A DNA stretch of 64,000 nt from Corynebacterium sp. 21KM1197 (GCF_033783015.1 NZ_CP123907.1:1550001-1614000), one strand, 5' to 3'. Counted from the stretch's first letter, positions 39,825-49,950 are shown. The notes: generated by a model from the sequence alone, not told the origin. Numbers and translations: made by a program.

Positions 39825-40790
39825 CTATCCGGCCACAAGCCCCCGCGCCAGATCGGCTACGCCAATCATACCCGCATCCGCTCCCAACTCCGCCGTGGCT
39901 ACGCGGGCCAGCGGGCGGTACCCCGTTCCCACGATCTGCGAGGAGAACTGCTCCGTGGCCTGGTCCAGGTAAAGGTCCGCGTCCCTGGAAACACCGCCAC
40001 CCAGCAAAATCAGCTCCGGGTCCAGAATATCCGCCACGATGGAAAGGCCCGTGCCCAGCCAGGAGGCGAACTCCTCCACCACCGCCATGCCCGCCGCGTC
40101 TCCCCGGCGAGCGGCCTGCATGATGTGCAGCCCGTCCACGGAATTCGGGTCGCGCCGCACCTGAGCGGCCAGGGTCGAGCCGGAAAAGCGGCGCTTATGC
40201 ACCAGCTCAATGGCGGAATCCATCAGCGCGGTACCCGAGCAATAGCGTTCCAGGCAGCCGAGTTTTCCGCAGGGGCAGGGCCTGCCCCCCGGCACCACCG
40301 TGAGGTGCCCGAATTCCGGGGCCGTGCCGTAGGCTCCTCGGAAGATCTCACCGCGCGTCATCAGCGTCGCCCCGATGCCGGTGCCCACGGCAAAGAGCAC
40401 CCAAGTTTCCACGCCCTGCGCCGCACCAAAGCGGTACTCGCCCCAGGCCGCGGAGTTCGCATCGTGCTCTAACTTCACCGGTAGGCCCAGGCGTTCCTCC
40501 AGCATGGAGCGCACCGGGGCGTCGCGCCACGGCAGGTGCGGGGCAAAGCGCACGACCTCGCAATCGGGGTCGAGGAAACCCGCCACGGCCACGCCCACGG
40601 CGGCGATCTCGTGATCCCTACGCAGCAGATCCACCAGGTGCGCGATCCCTCGGCTCATGCCCTCGGCGTCGCGCGGCGAGGGAAGCGAGCGGGCGTCGAT
40701 AATGCGCCCCCCGGCGTCCACCACTCCGGCGCGCATGTTGGTACCGCCGATGTCGAAGCCCACGGTGAGGCTGCTCGACGTATCGGTCAT
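39825..40790 (-). CDS. glk: ROK-family glucokinase
   Basis: 321 residues from ATG 40790 (MTDTSSSLTVGFDIGGTNMRAG); a frame to 40895 overlaps pimB' and is ignored. It has the phosphate-binding DIGGTN, the ROK zinc motif CPCGKLGCLERYCSG (about 190-205) and the sugar-site EFGHLTV. Phosphorylates glucose with ATP. The C. glutamicum gene at this place is the glucose kinase glk. GGAGG lies upstream of the ATG. Confidence 0.9.
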   Translation of the reverse strand: MTDTSSSLTVGFDIGGTNMRAGVVDAGGRIIDARSLPSPRDAEGMSRGIAHLVDLLRRDHEIAAVGVAVAGFLDPDCEVVRFAPHLPWRDAPVRSMLEERLGLPVKLEHDANSAAWGEYRFGAAQGVETWVLFAVGTGIGATLMTRGEIFRGAYGTAPEFGHLTVVPGGRPCPCGKLGCLERYCSGTALMDSAIELVHKRRFSGSTLAAQVRRDPNSVDGLHIMQAARRGDAAGMAVVEEFASWLGTGLSIVADILDPELILLGGGVSRDADLYLDQATEQFSSQIVGTGYRPLARVATAELGADAGMIGVADLARGLVAG

Positions 40791-40834
40791 GGCTCTCTCG
40801 CCTCCGTCAGAACGGCTGATAGGTAACCGTCTCA

Positions 40835-41977
40835 TTATAGGGGACGATCGGACACATCCAGAAGCCGCCGCAGGCGAGCAGACATGATCTCCCACGTCCA
40901 GTTCTGTTCTACGTATCGACGCCCCGCCGCACCCATCTCCGCGCGCTGCTGCGGGGAGCCCAGGACGTCCACGAGGGCGTCGCTAAGCTCCTCGACGTCG
41001 CCTCCCCGCACCACGTAGCCGGTGTCCGGCTGCACCGTCTCCGGGGCTCCACCGGAATCCCCGGCGATCACCGGAACCCCGCAGGCCTGCGCCTCCAGAT
41101 AAACGATGCCCAAGCCCTCCACGTCCAGGCCCTTCCCCCTGGTTCGAGCGGGTACGGCCGCCACGTCCGCAGTGGCGACGATCTCCACCATCTCCGCAAA
41201 GGGCAGGCTGCCGGTGAAGATCGCGGTGGGATCGTAACGTCGGGCGAGGGTGCGCAGCGTGCTCTCATACCGCCCCTGCCCCACGATCATCAGTTGCGCC
41301 TCGCCTATCGACGCCCGCACCCGAGGCATGGCCCGCAACAATTGATCCTGCCCCTTGCGCGGGACCAGCCGAGAGACGCAGACGATCAGGGGCGTATCCG
41401 GCGCAATCCCCCACCGCGCGCGCACGCGCTCTTGCGCGGAGGTATCAATCGGCTTAAACACCTCCACGTCCACCCCCGAGGGCAAATGCTCAAAGCGCGG
41501 CCCCGACCCAAAGGCCCGCCGGAACCTCCTCAGGGTGTAATCCGAGATGTAGGTGACCACGTCCGCGTGGCGACCAATCATGCGCAGCACCTGCCGCGCG
41601 CCAGGAAGCATGGACCATCCCACCTCGTGCCCGTGCGTGGTGGCAATGACCCTCCGCGCCCCCGCTCGCTTGGCCGCCCCACCCATGACCGCCAGGGGGG
41701 CCGCCGCGCCAAACCACACGGTGGTGATCTGGTGTTCTCGGATTAACTCGCACATGCGACGCACCGTAGCCGGTGTGGGAAGCATCACCGCGCGCGGCCA
41801 TCGCACCACCTCGTAGGGCACCTCCGCGTCGTGCTTGCGCGCGGCCTCTGCGTCCTGCGTGGAGGCAAAGACCACGATGTCCTGCGGGTCGAGGCGAGAA
41901 ACAAAGTCCCTCAGATATGACTGAATCCCGCCCACGCGGGGCGGGAAATCATTGGTAACCAGGAGCGTGGTGGGCAT
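40835..41977 (-). CDS. pimB': Phosphatidylinositol monomannoside mannosyltransferase PimB'
   Basis: 380 residues. GT4 glycosyltransferase with two Rossmann domains: N-terminal TNDFPPRVGGIQSYL and the C-terminal donor site with RGKGLDVEGLGIVYLEAQACGVPVIAGDSGG, which contains the E-x7-E motif. PimB' adds the second mannose to PIM1, using GDP-mannose on the cytoplasmic side. It lies 44 bases upstream of glk on the same strand, as in C. glutamicum. Confidence 0.93.
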   Translation of the reverse strand: MPTTLLVTNDFPPRVGGIQSYLRDFVSRLDPQDIVVFASTQDAEAARKHDAEVPYEVVRWPRAVMLPTPATVRRMCELIREHQITTVWFGAAAPLAVMGGAAKRAGARRVIATTHGHEVGWSMLPGARQVLRMIGRHADVVTYISDYTLRRFRRAFGSGPRFEHLPSGVDVEVFKPIDTSAQERVRARWGIAPDTPLIVCVSRLVPRKGQDQLLRAMPRVRASIGEAQLMIVGQGRYESTLRTLARRYDPTAIFTGSLPFAEMVEIVATADVAAVPARTRGKGLDVEGLGIVYLEAQACGVPVIAGDSGGAPETVQPDTGYVVRGGDVEELSDALVDVLGSPQQRAEMGAAGRRYVEQNWTWEIMSARLRRLLDVSDRPL

Positions 41978-41998
41978 GCACCCACTCTAGCCCGCAGC

Positions 41999-43288
41999 TT
42001 AGAAGCGTACCGCTCCCGCCCACGGCATGGAATCCACGTCCACGATCTGCACCGGAATGCCGTAGTCGGAGGCGTGCACCAGTTTGCCATCGCCAATGTA
42101 CATGCCCACGTGGGTCACGCCGGGGTAATAGCCCACCACGTCGCCGGGCTGAAGCTGATCGCGGCTCACCGGGGTGCCGCCCGCCAGCTGCGACTGCGAG
42201 GTGCGCGGCACAGTCATGCCCTGCTGCTGGTAGGCCCAGTAGATCAGGCCGGAGCAGTCGAAGGCGTCCGGGCCGGTAGCGCCCCAGCTATAGGGTGCCC
42301 CCAGCTTGGACAGCGCCGCCTGCACGGCCCCGGCGGCCTTGCTCGAACCCGCAGGAACGGAAGGAGCGGATTCCGACGACCCGCTGGAACTCCCGGTGCT
42401 ACCCGTGCTCGGGGGCGTTGCCGGGGCCGGAGAGGGCGGACCCTGCACCGGCGCGGCTTCCTCGGGGGCCGCCTCTTCCTCGGGAGCGGAAGGAGTACTG
42501 AGTTCCTCGGTGATCTCCGTGATCGTGGTGGTGGAAAGTTCCTCCTCGGTGACCTCCGGGGTCACCTCCTCCACGGTCTCAATGATCGTCTCGCGCAGGC
42601 GCGCCGTGAACTCATCGAGGTTCACCACCTGCGGGTTGTTCTTCAACTCCCAGCGCTCGCGCTCGTCCTCGGTGAGTGCGTCAATGCGCTCCTTCACCTC
42701 GGCCACCTGGGCCTCAAGTTCCTCTTTTTCCTCGCGCAGGACGTCGAGGGCCTCTTCCAGCTTCGCCTGCTCGTACTTGGCCGTGGCCGCCTCTTCCTCG
42801 GCGTCCTCCTGCGCATCCAGGGCCTCCTGGGCGGTGTCGCGGAGGTTCCGCATCACGGTATCCGCCTTCCGGGACAGGGTGCCCAGGTAGGAGGCGCGAT
42901 CAATGGCGTGCTGAGGATCATCCGCGCCCAGGGTGCTGACCTCGCGGTTCAGGTTGGACAGGCGGTACCGAGAACCCGCTAACTTTTCAAAGTCCTCCTT
43001 GGCCTTCTCCCACTTTTCCTTGGCCTCGTCCGCTAATTCCTGGGCCTTATCCGCGGCCTCCTGGAGTTTCTCGACCTCCTCGGTCTCCTTATCCAGGTCC
43101 TCCTCGTGCTGCTTCACCTCCTCATTCTTGGCGGCAGCATCGCGGGAAAGCTGTTCCATCGAGGAGATAAGGTCATCGGTTTCATCGGCTTGCACTACCG
43201 ACGCTCCCCCCACGGTGAGGGCGAGAACCGTGCCAGTACCAATGAGTAAACGTTGGGTGTAACTAGCAGCGCGACGTGGGTTGAACAC
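41999..43288 (-). CDS. NlpC/P60 peptidoglycan hydrolase with coiled coil (RipC-like)
   Basis: 429 residues, GTG start with GGAG at seven-base spacing. It has a signal peptide (LLIGTGTVLALTVGGASVVQA-DE), a long coiled coil (about residues 32-210), an acidic Thr/Ser/Glu and Pro/Ser linker, and a C-terminal NlpC/P60 domain with DAFDCSGLIYWAY (catalytic Cys) and GVTHVGMYIGDG (catalytic His). The coiled coil is a typical inhibitory or FtsEX-binding region in corynebacterial hydrolases. It is followed by pimB' 21 bases downstream and preceded by a separate NlpC/P60 gene. Confidence 0.92.
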   Translation of the reverse strand: MFNPRRAASYTQRLLIGTGTVLALTVGGASVVQADETDDLISSMEQLSRDAAAKNEEVKQHEEDLDKETEEVEKLQEAADKAQELADEAKEKWEKAKEDFEKLAGSRYRLSNLNREVSTLGADDPQHAIDRASYLGTLSRKADTVMRNLRDTAQEALDAQEDAEEEAATAKYEQAKLEEALDVLREEKEELEAQVAEVKERIDALTEDERERWELKNNPQVVNLDEFTARLRETIIETVEEVTPEVTEEELSTTTITEITEELSTPSAPEEEAAPEEAAPVQGPPSPAPATPPSTGSTGSSSGSSESAPSVPAGSSKAAGAVQAALSKLGAPYSWGATGPDAFDCSGLIYWAYQQQGMTVPRTSQSQLAGGTPVSRDQLQPGDVVGYYPGVTHVGMYIGDGKLVHASDYGIPVQIVDVDSMPWAGAVRF

Positions 43289-43633
43289 TCGTGTACTCCA
43301 GGCTATGAGAGGAGGGATAAATATAACGAAAAGAACTATAGCGGTAAAAGTGGCTTCTTGCCTAGTGGAGCGATCAAAAAATTTTATTGGTTCTCTCCGA
43401 ACAGTGCCTCACCGTTATCTTTTGCCCGCTCTCCCCGCCCACAGAGATGGACCAGAGCGATTTCCCACGGACCGCCCGCGCAAGATGACCTCCCCGCTTA
43501 CCCCTCAATGAGGCCTCTACCGCCCCGAGCACCCCGCCCCCGTTTCTGCGGGAGTATGAGAAAAGCCCCGGCCCCACACACAGGGTAGGACCGAGGCTAA
43601 GTTCCTGGCATATGCGCCTAAGGAGAGCGCCGC
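43289..43633 (-). other. Gap between the two NlpC/P60 genes
   Basis: 345 bases. The right end holds the rho-independent terminator of the upstream NlpC/P60 gene. The AT-rich stretch 43316-43395 holds a TATAGT at 43335-43340 (minus strand) that is a fair -10 candidate for the downstream hydrolase gene. No gene seen. Confidence 0.55.
43559..43598 (-). terminator. Rho-independent terminator after the second NlpC/P60 gene
   Basis: On the minus strand AGCCTCGGTCC pairs with GGGCCGGGGCT over 11 bp (two G-U), followed by TTTTC. It is 36 bases past the stop codon. Confidence 0.8.
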
Positions 43634-44287
43634 CTAGAAGCGCACCGCCGAGTGGAAGGGCATCATATCCAGCGGGCGCTCCGCCACCGGGGAACCGGAG
43701 TTCAGGGCATCAATGATCATGCCGTTGCCCACGTAGATACCAACGTGGGAAGCACCACCGTAGAAGGCCACGATGTCACCGGGCTGAAGATCACCATAGG
43801 CAACCGGGGTTCCCGCAGAGGCCTGGGCCTGAGAGGTACGCGGGATGGCCTTGCCCACCTGGGAGTACACCCAGGAGGTGAAACCGGAGCAGTCGAAGGC
43901 GTTGGGGCCGGCCGCGCCGTACACGTAGGGGGAACCGATCTTGCCGCGCGCGATGTCCACGATGCTCTGCCCCACGGAAGCGGAGGCGGAACCGGGCACG
44001 CCAAAGCTCTGATCTTGCCCCACCGGAGGAGTGGACAGCTCGGAAACCGCAGCCGGGGTGAACTCCGTGCTCTGGGCGGGCTGCTCGAAAAAACCGAAGT
44101 TCTGCACGAAGTCATAGCCCGGAACGTTGCCGAAGTCCGGGATGTCCACGGAGAAGTCGGTGTTAGGAACGGTGAAGGTGGCGGCGTTAGCCACACCGGG
44201 GGTCACCACGGTGGCACCCACAGCGAGGGCAGAAGCGGCGGCAAAACGGCGAGCGGTGGTGTTCTCCTGCCGACGGTGCTTAGTCAC
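43634..44287 (-). CDS. Secreted NlpC/P60 peptidoglycan hydrolase under c-di-AMP control
   Basis: 217 residues from GTG 44287 (TKHRRQENTTARR), with GGAGA seven bases upstream. The frame reaches 44575 but that part is riboswitch. A signal peptide (FAAASALAVGATVVTPGVANA) precedes a short variable region and the C-terminal NlpC/P60 domain with DCSGFTSWVY and SHVGIYVGNG carrying the catalytic Cys and His. These cut the stem peptide (D-Glu to meso-DAP type bond). No coiled coil, unlike the neighbouring homologue. Control by a ydaO riboswitch ties wall hydrolysis to c-di-AMP. Confidence 0.93.
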   Translation of the reverse strand: MTKHRRQENTTARRFAAASALAVGATVVTPGVANAATFTVPNTDFSVDIPDFGNVPGYDFVQNFGFFEQPAQSTEFTPAAVSELSTPPVGQDQSFGVPGSASASVGQSIVDIARGKIGSPYVYGAAGPNAFDCSGFTSWVYSQVGKAIPRTSQAQASAGTPVAYGDLQPGDIVAFYGGASHVGIYVGNGMIIDALNSGSPVAERPLDMMPFHSAVRF

Positions 44288-44311
44288 GAATGAATCTCCA
44301 AATCTTCCTGT

Positions 44312-44490
44312 CATGCCTACCGGGTTAGCTGTCGAGTGAGGAAACGGAAGGCTCCTCCCCTCGGTCCATCTGAGCAAGAGGCTTCTTAACTCAGACTCTT
44401 CCAAGGGGTAAACCCCAGAAGCGAGTGGTTCCCCGGCTCCCAACGAGAACCTGTGTTCCCGCCGAGACTCGGCTTTAGTTTTCAGTTCAT
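44312..44490 (-). promoter_or_regulatory. c-di-AMP riboswitch (ydaO-yuaA)
   Basis: The minus-strand leader carries the conserved blocks GGGAACACAGGTTC, GGGAGCCGGGGAACCA, CTGGGGTTTACCCC, and the 3' part GACAGCTAACCCGGTAGGCAT (44312-44332), beginning near AACTAAAGCCGAG at about 44485. These match the ydaO class, which binds c-di-AMP and in actinobacteria sits before wall-hydrolase and resuscitation-factor genes. It ends 24 bases before the GTG. Family signature is clear by eye; boundaries are approximate. Confidence 0.9.
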
Positions 44491-44531
44491 GTACTTGCCC
44501 CAGGGCTGCGCCCCGCTGCAATGTCTCAATT

Positions 44532-44561
44532 AGGTTACGAAACGGCCACAAACCTTGTCCA
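44532..44561 (-). promoter_or_regulatory. Promoter of the riboswitch transcript
   Basis: TGGACA at 44556-44561, 18-base spacer, TAACCT at 44532-44537 (minus strand). It lies about 45 bases before the riboswitch. Confidence 0.5.
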
Positions 44562-45200
44562 ACCGCCGCCACCATCCAGCACCGTTACCGAACCGTTATC
44601 AAAAAGATACTGAAAGTTTCCCTAGCGTTTTCTTGACGGCAACCTGCCCCCTCAAACCGTCGCCGCAAACCATCTTTTCCCAGGTCATCACCACCATATA
44701 GGAAATCCACGGCAGAATCATCCCCTCGGCGGCCCACGCATTTCCCAGGAATAATTAAGCCAAAGATCCCCCGATGTGACCTTTGACACATGCGAGTTTC
44801 GCTCGCCACACAGACCCCTCAGACCACACCGGCAAACGGTTTAACGCACCCCATGACTCCATTCCCTGCGCACTCCGTCCGCTTCGTCCCCTTGGCACGA
44901 GGACTGACCCACCAGGCATTCAGAAGCTCGTGCCTCGCGCCCCCAGCAGGATTGTCCCCCTACCCGTCGTCCTACTCTCCTCCGCGCGGCGGGGAATGGC
45001 CTGCTTCAGTAGCAATTGTCCCCCTACCCGTCCTGCTCTCCTTTTCAGCCCCTCAGCCTCAACTGCTCTCTTCGGCCCCCTACCGCCTCTCACCACCCCA
45101 CTTCCCCGCTTCTCCACTCCCGCTGCTTTCCCGCCCGGACTCCTTGCCGCCCCGCTGCCCGGGGGCTACCTCGGACGCAGCGCAAAACAACGCGGTACAT
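44562..45200. other. Gene-free stretch with a direct repeat
   Basis: Some open frames exist but none resembles a protein. The top strand is C-rich and contains ATTGTCCCCCTACCCGTC exactly twice (44951-44968 and 45015-45032) in similar surroundings. Could be an eroded gene or repeat remnant. Confidence 0.5.
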
Positions 45201-45201
45201 A

Positions 45202-45237
45202 AGCAAGAGCACCACCCCTGCGTAGGGATGGTGCTCT
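45202..45237 (-). terminator. Terminator of the qcr-cta block
   Basis: Minus strand: AGAGCACCATCCCT-ACGC-AGGGGTGGTGCTCT, a 14-bp stem with one G-U pair, 28 bases past the qcrB stop. The following bases (TGCTTATG) are only modestly T-rich. Confidence 0.75.
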
Positions 45238-45264
45238 ACAAAGAAAGCCTAGGACTCCACGCGA

Positions 45265-46884
45265 TTAGCGATCAGAATCCCGATCGCGCTCCTCATTAGC
45301 CTTGTTCAGATTCTCAAACATCTGGGCTTCCTCGTGGTGATTCTCGCGGGCGATCTGGCGCTTACGCTCCTGAATGTGCTCAGGATCTGCGGAGAACACA
45401 CCATAAGACTCCGAATCGGCAAAGCCAAGTTCGTTGAGCTGCTTGGGCACCTTGGCACCCGAGTACTTCAACGGAATCGCATGTCCGTGATCGTCCACGC
45501 CACCAAGCGGCTGGTGAACCTCGATGAAGGCACCGTTGGGCATTTGCTTGATGATGCCCGTCTCAATGCCGTGCTCCAGAACCTCGCGGTCAGAACGCTG
45601 CAAACCAATGCAGATGCGGTACGTGATGAAGTACGCCAGCGGAGGCAGCACCAGCAGACCAATACGGCCAACCCAGGTCATGGCATTCAGCGAGATCTGG
45701 AAGTGGTAGGCGATGAGGTCATTACCACCGGAGAGCGTGAGCAGGATAAAGAAGGTCAAGCCCATCGCGCCCAGGCCGGATCGCACCGGCACATCGCGGG
45801 GACGCTGGAGGAGATTGTGGTGGGCGTCATCGCCGGTAATCGCCTTCTCGATGAAGGGGTAGGCGAAGAGCAGGATCACCATGAGCCCCGCCAGCAGGGC
45901 CACCCAGAACACACCCGGGATCGTGTAATTACCGAGGTACAGCTCCCAAGCGGGCATAACACGGGCCGCACCGTCCGTCCACAGCATGTAAATATCGGGC
46001 TGAGAACCAGCGGAAACCTGCGAGGGGTTGTAGGGGCCGAGCAGCCAGATCGCGTTGATGGTGGTCAGACCCGCCATGAGCGCGAGCACACCCGCGGTCA
46101 GCAGGCCAAAGGCCACTGCCTTCACCGCGAACACCGGCATAATGCGCACGCCCACCACGTTCTGCTCCGTGCGACCGGCGCCGGGGAACTGGGTGTGCTT
46201 CTGGTACCACACCAGGGCCAGGTGTGCCGCGATCAGGCCCAGGAGGATACCCGGGATGATGAGCACGTGAGCGATGTAGAAGCGATCAAGCATGATCTCG
46301 GAGGGGAAATCGCCGCCGAAGATCAGCCAGTGCAGCCAGGTACCAACGATCGGCAGACCCACGATGATCGCGGACATAATGCGCAGACCCACGCCGGAGA
46401 GGAGGTCATCCGGCAGGGAGTAACCGAGGAAGCCCTCGGCCATGCCCAAAACGAGCAGGGTGCAGCCGATGATCCAGTTGGCCTCACGGGGGCGTCGGAA
46501 AGCACCCGTGAAGAAGATGCGCAGCATGTGCGCCACCATCGAGAACATGAACATCAGGGCGGCCCAGTGGTGCATCTGGCGCACAAACAGGCCGCCGCGC
46601 ACCTCAAAGGAGATGTTCAGCGCAGTTTCATAGGCGCGAGACATCTCCACGCCCTTGAGCGGAAGGTAAGCGCCGTCGTAGATCACTTTCGTGATCGAGG
46701 GATCAAAGAACAGTGTGAGGTACACACCGGTCAGCAGCAGGATGATGAAGCTATAGAGAGCAATCTCACCGAGCATGAAGGACCAGTGGGTCGGAAAGAC
46801 CTTGTTGATCTGCGGGCGAAGCAGGCCCGAGACTGTGTACCGCTCATCAACGTTATTGCCAATGTGGGCAAGTTTATTACTCAT
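45265..46884 (-). CDS. qcrB: Ubiquinol/menaquinol-cytochrome c reductase cytochrome b subunit
   Basis: 539 residues. Eight or so transmembrane helices with the cytochrome b pattern: the N-terminal heme helices ([21 protein letters not shown]), [19 protein letters not shown], and the PDW-like NPSQV/PAWE segment. The extended C-terminal hydrophilic tail is typical of actinobacterial QcrB. It forms a bc1-aa3 supercomplex with QcrA and diheme QcrC, with no separate cytochrome c. Start ATG overlaps the qcrA stop by one base (TAATG). Confidence 0.96.
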   Translation of the reverse strand: MSNKLAHIGNNVDERYTVSGLLRPQINKVFPTHWSFMLGEIALYSFIILLLTGVYLTLFFDPSITKVIYDGAYLPLKGVEMSRAYETALNISFEVRGGLFVRQMHHWAALMFMFSMVAHMLRIFFTGAFRRPREANWIIGCTLLVLGMAEGFLGYSLPDDLLSGVGLRIMSAIIVGLPIVGTWLHWLIFGGDFPSEIMLDRFYIAHVLIIPGILLGLIAAHLALVWYQKHTQFPGAGRTEQNVVGVRIMPVFAVKAVAFGLLTAGVLALMAGLTTINAIWLLGPYNPSQVSAGSQPDIYMLWTDGAARVMPAWELYLGNYTIPGVFWVALLAGLMVILLFAYPFIEKAITGDDAHHNLLQRPRDVPVRSGLGAMGLTFFILLTLSGGNDLIAYHFQISLNAMTWVGRIGLLVLPPLAYFITYRICIGLQRSDREVLEHGIETGIIKQMPNGAFIEVHQPLGGVDDHGHAIPLKYSGAKVPKQLNELGFADSESYGVFSADPEHIQERKRQIARENHHEEAQMFENLNKANEERDRDSDR

Positions 46885-48104
46885 TATGACTTACGCTCCC
46901 AGAATGCCGGGCCAACGGGCTCAACAAAGTTGTCCTTGGCGATGAGGTAGCCTTCCTCGTCCACCGTGATCGGCAGCTGCGGCAAAGCACGGGCGGCCGG
47001 GCCGAACACCGGCTTGCCGTAGTGCAGCGCATCAAACTGCGACTGGTGGCAGGGGCACAGAATGCGGTTGGTCTGAGCCTCATACAGAGAGGTGGGGCAA
47101 CCAATGTGCGTGCAAATCTTCGAGTAGGCGTAGTAGTCACCGTAATGGAACTCCTCCTGCCCCTCGCGCTCGACCACCTTGGTGGCGTCGGCGGAACGCA
47201 GGCGAATCAACATCACGGCATTACGCGGACCGTGGATGGAGTGCATGTGGTTGGTGTACACATCGCGCTTGGGGTCGTAACGATCACCATCGTTCACATC
47301 CTCCTCCGCCAGCGGGAACACCGTCTCCATCGCGGCGGCGTCCAGATCCTCGGGACGCATGCGCACCAGGCGGGAAACACCCTCCGTGGTCATGTGCGTT
47401 CCCGTCTGCCCCTTGTGCTCCTCGGCCACCGCACCGGTGTCACGGCCGAGGTACAACTTCACCCCATTCTCGTGCAGGGTCCAACCAGAGGTCCACAGAG
47501 TTCCGTCACCGTTATAGTTCAGCTCGTGGCGCTTCCAGGGGTTCTTCACCATGCCCCCCAGCGGGAGGGCCACCGTGAGACCAGCGAAAACGGCACCCAG
47601 CCCCAGCAGGCCTTGGATTGCCTTACGACGCCCCAGGGTGGAGGTCGTCCAGGCATCGTTCAGCAGTGCGGTAACGGTGCGACGATCAATCTCATCGGAA
47701 GGGCCGTCGTGGCGCTTCTGCACGGAAATCTCTTCGGGAATAAAGGACTTCACGTACTGAACCACAAAGATACCCAGGCTCAGAATGGTCAGGCCTGCGG
47801 TCAGACCAAGCATGGGGGTGTAGAACGTGTACATCCACATGCCCTCGTCCCCCAGGCCCTTGTACTCCCACGGCCAGAAGAGGTACGTGGCCAAGAAGCC
47901 GATACCAGAGACGATAGCCAGAATGAGCCACACGGCAAGAACGCGCTCGGAGCGCTTTTCCGCGGGGTCGTTGGGCACCGGGAAGCGTTCCTTGCGGTAC
48001 GCCACAGTGACGCCATCAAGCTCAGTGCCCAGGCGAGCAAGTTCCTCATTGCTCATGGACTTGAGCTGCTGTTCCGTATATTCGTGATGCTTTGCGTTAC
48101 TCAT
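46884..48104 (-). CDS. qcrA: Rieske iron-sulfur subunit QcrA
   Basis: 406 residues from ATG 48104; a longer frame to 48206 overlaps qcrC and is rejected. Three transmembrane helices in the N-terminal half, unlike the single helix of proteobacterial Rieske proteins but normal in actinobacteria, then the Rieske domain with CTHIGCP (about 330) and CPCHQSQFD (about 350) ligating the 2Fe-2S cluster. Its ATG overlaps the qcrC stop (ATGA), indicating coupling. Confidence 0.96.
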   Translation of the reverse strand: MSNAKHHEYTEQQLKSMSNEELARLGTELDGVTVAYRKERFPVPNDPAEKRSERVLAVWLILAIVSGIGFLATYLFWPWEYKGLGDEGMWMYTFYTPMLGLTAGLTILSLGIFVVQYVKSFIPEEISVQKRHDGPSDEIDRRTVTALLNDAWTTSTLGRRKAIQGLLGLGAVFAGLTVALPLGGMVKNPWKRHELNYNGDGTLWTSGWTLHENGVKLYLGRDTGAVAEEHKGQTGTHMTTEGVSRLVRMRPEDLDAAAMETVFPLAEEDVNDGDRYDPKRDVYTNHMHSIHGPRNAVMLIRLRSADATKVVEREGQEEFHYGDYYAYSKICTHIGCPTSLYEAQTNRILCPCHQSQFDALHYGKPVFGPAARALPQLPITVDEEGYLIAKDNFVEPVGPAFWERKS

Positions 48105-48988
48105 GAGCGCGTTCCAATCCAGATAGCGGCGGCGATGAGCGCCACGATGCCGACGAACCACACAAAGAAGCCCTCTGACACCGGGCCGAGACCACCCAGC
48201 GACCAACCACCGGGGCTGGGCGTCTCCTTGGCGGACTTAATGAAGGCGATAATGTCCTTCTTCTCGTCCGCAGAAAGCTGACGATCGGAGAACTTCGGCA
48301 TGTTCTGCGGACCGGTCAGCATGGCCTGATAGATCTCCTGCTCATTGGCAGGGTCAAGCACTGGAGCGTACTTACCGGAGGAGAGCGCGCCGCCACGGCC
48401 GGTGAAGTTGTGGCAGGAGGCGCAGTTCAGGCGGAAGAGTTCCGAGCCGCGAGCCACATCGGCAGGATCGATCTTCCCGTCATAGTTAGCCCCGCGCAGC
48501 TCCTCCATGGCGATGGAGCCGTCCTCGTTGTACACGATCTCCGGACCACCGCCGTTTGCCGCCACGTATGCAGCCATAGCGAGCGCCTGCTGCTCCGTGT
48601 AACGCGGACGCTTACGCTCCGCCTGGGCGTCATTGGACATCATCGGCATGCGGCCGGAATGCACCTGGAAGTACACCGAGCCTTCACCCACGCCGATGAG
48701 GGAGGGGCCGCGATCCTTTACGCCCTGCAAGTTCGCGCCGTGGCACGTGATACAAGCAACGTCGTAGAGGTCCTTACCCTCCTGAATCAAGGCTTGATCA
48801 TCGCGGCTGGCGGAGGCCGTCTGGGCGTCGGGAGTGAGTGCGCTGGCCAACACACCAGCGCTCGTGAGCCCGAGGGTAAGAGCCAGCGCACCGCCAGCGG
48901 TCCGACGCATCTTGCGACGGTTGCGGACCTTCTTACCCGAGGCGGCGGAATCCTGCCGCTCGGTGTTCTTTGGGTTGGTATCCATCAT
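48101..48988 (-). CDS. qcrC: Diheme cytochrome c subunit QcrC
   Basis: 295 residues. An N-terminal anchor/signal segment ([20 protein letters not shown]), two CxxCH heme sites (CITCH near residue 78, CASCH near 188), and a C-terminal transmembrane helix ([20 protein letters not shown]). It carries electrons directly to the CuA site of oxidase. The start is ATG 48988 (MMDTNPK), with AAAGGGAAATG before it; the second Met may also serve. Confidence 0.97.
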   Translation of the reverse strand: MMDTNPKNTERQDSAASGKKVRNRRKMRRTAGGALALTLGLTSAGVLASALTPDAQTASASRDDQALIQEGKDLYDVACITCHGANLQGVKDRGPSLIGVGEGSVYFQVHSGRMPMMSNDAQAERKRPRYTEQQALAMAAYVAANGGGPEIVYNEDGSIAMEELRGANYDGKIDPADVARGSELFRLNCASCHNFTGRGGALSSGKYAPVLDPANEQEIYQAMLTGPQNMPKFSDRQLSADEKKDIIAFIKSAKETPSPGGWSLGGLGPVSEGFFVWFVGIVALIAAAIWIGTRS

Positions 48989-49060
48989 TTCCCTTTATTC
49001 TTTGTGCGGGTCGTGAACACACGGGGCGATCCAGGTGCAGTGAGACTGGATCGAATTCCC

Positions 49061-49675
49061 CTACTGAATCACGTACACGACCACGAACAGACCGATCCAG
49101 ACGACATCGACGAAGTGCCAGTAGTAGGACACCACCATGGCTGCCGTTGCCTGCGCCGGCGTGAACTTGGACTTAGCCACGCGCAGCAGGATCACCACAA
49201 AGGCCAACACGCCAGCCAACACGTGGGCGGCGTGGAAGCCCGTGGTGATGTAAAAGACGGAAGCGAACACGCTGTTCGAGATGGTTACCCCATCCATGAT
49301 GAGGTGCGCGTACTCGTACCCCTGAAGGCAGAGGAAGATTACGCCCAGCAAGATCGTCAGCGAGTACCACTTGCGCAGCCCATATACGTCACCCCTTTCC
49401 GCTGCAAACACGCCGAACTGCGAGGTCACAGAGGAGGTCACCAGAACCACGGTGATCATCAACGCGTACCACACGCTGAGATGCCCGGCCTGGTGTGCCC
49501 AGTCCCCAGACTGGCCGTTAGCCCGCGACGTAAAGTACATCGCGAAGAGTCCGGCGAAGAACATCAATTCCTGCGACAGAAACACGATGGTGCCAACGCT
49601 GACCATATTGGGGCGGTTCAGCGTCGGAACACGCTGCGGTGCTGCCGTACCTGAGTTTGAAATTGCGCTCGTCAC
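49061..49675 (-). CDS. ctaE: Cytochrome c oxidase subunit III
   Basis: 204 residues, GTG start. Five transmembrane helices with the subunit III features [52 protein letters not shown] and [14 protein letters not shown]. Lies 72 bases upstream of qcrC on the same strand, so it heads the ctaE-qcrCAB operon as in C. glutamicum. A CATACT box ends seven bases before the GTG and could drive it as a leaderless mRNA, although it is not a strict TANNNT. Confidence 0.95.
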   Translation of the reverse strand: MTSAISNSGTAAPQRVPTLNRPNMVSVGTIVFLSQELMFFAGLFAMYFTSRANGQSGDWAHQAGHLSVWYALMITVVLVTSSVTSQFGVFAAERGDVYGLRKWYSLTILLGVIFLCLQGYEYAHLIMDGVTISNSVFASVFYITTGFHAAHVLAGVLAFVVILLRVAKSKFTPAQATAAMVVSYYWHFVDVVWIGLFVVVYVIQ

Positions 49676-49934
49676 GCCTATTAGTATGACTGCTCAAAGC
49701 CGGGAAGTCACTTCGTCTCCCCCGCCGCTTTTCAGCACGGCTTTAGCAAAAGGCCAGCCGGTGCAGGGACCCACGCCACACCCACCCCACCTCTCCCCGC
49801 CACAGCCCCGACGCCCGCAGTCATTCGCGCAGGTCACGGCGGCAGCAAATCGCCACCCGGGAAACAGCAGGTAAAACCAGGCATTACAACCCCCGGGAAG
49901 CGCCGTCGCACGGCGGTTTCCCACAGTTCCCCAG

Positions 49935-49950
49935 AGAGACATAACTCACA
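49935..49950. promoter_or_regulatory. Possible GlxR (CRP-family) binding site
   Basis: AGAGACATAACTCACA fits the GlxR pattern TGTGANNTANNTCACA with a perfect right half and two mismatches on the left. It is 260 bases upstream of ctaE; GlxR is known to control respiratory genes in C. glutamicum. Confidence 0.35.

Noticed and set aside
44783-45299. Two plus-strand frames between the NlpC/P60 gene and qcrB
   Set aside because: Pro/Ser-rich low-complexity translations that run through the qcrB terminator.
45334-46950. Long plus-strand open frame opposite qcrB
   Set aside because: Mirror of the qcrB codons, with no ribosome-binding site and no homology features.
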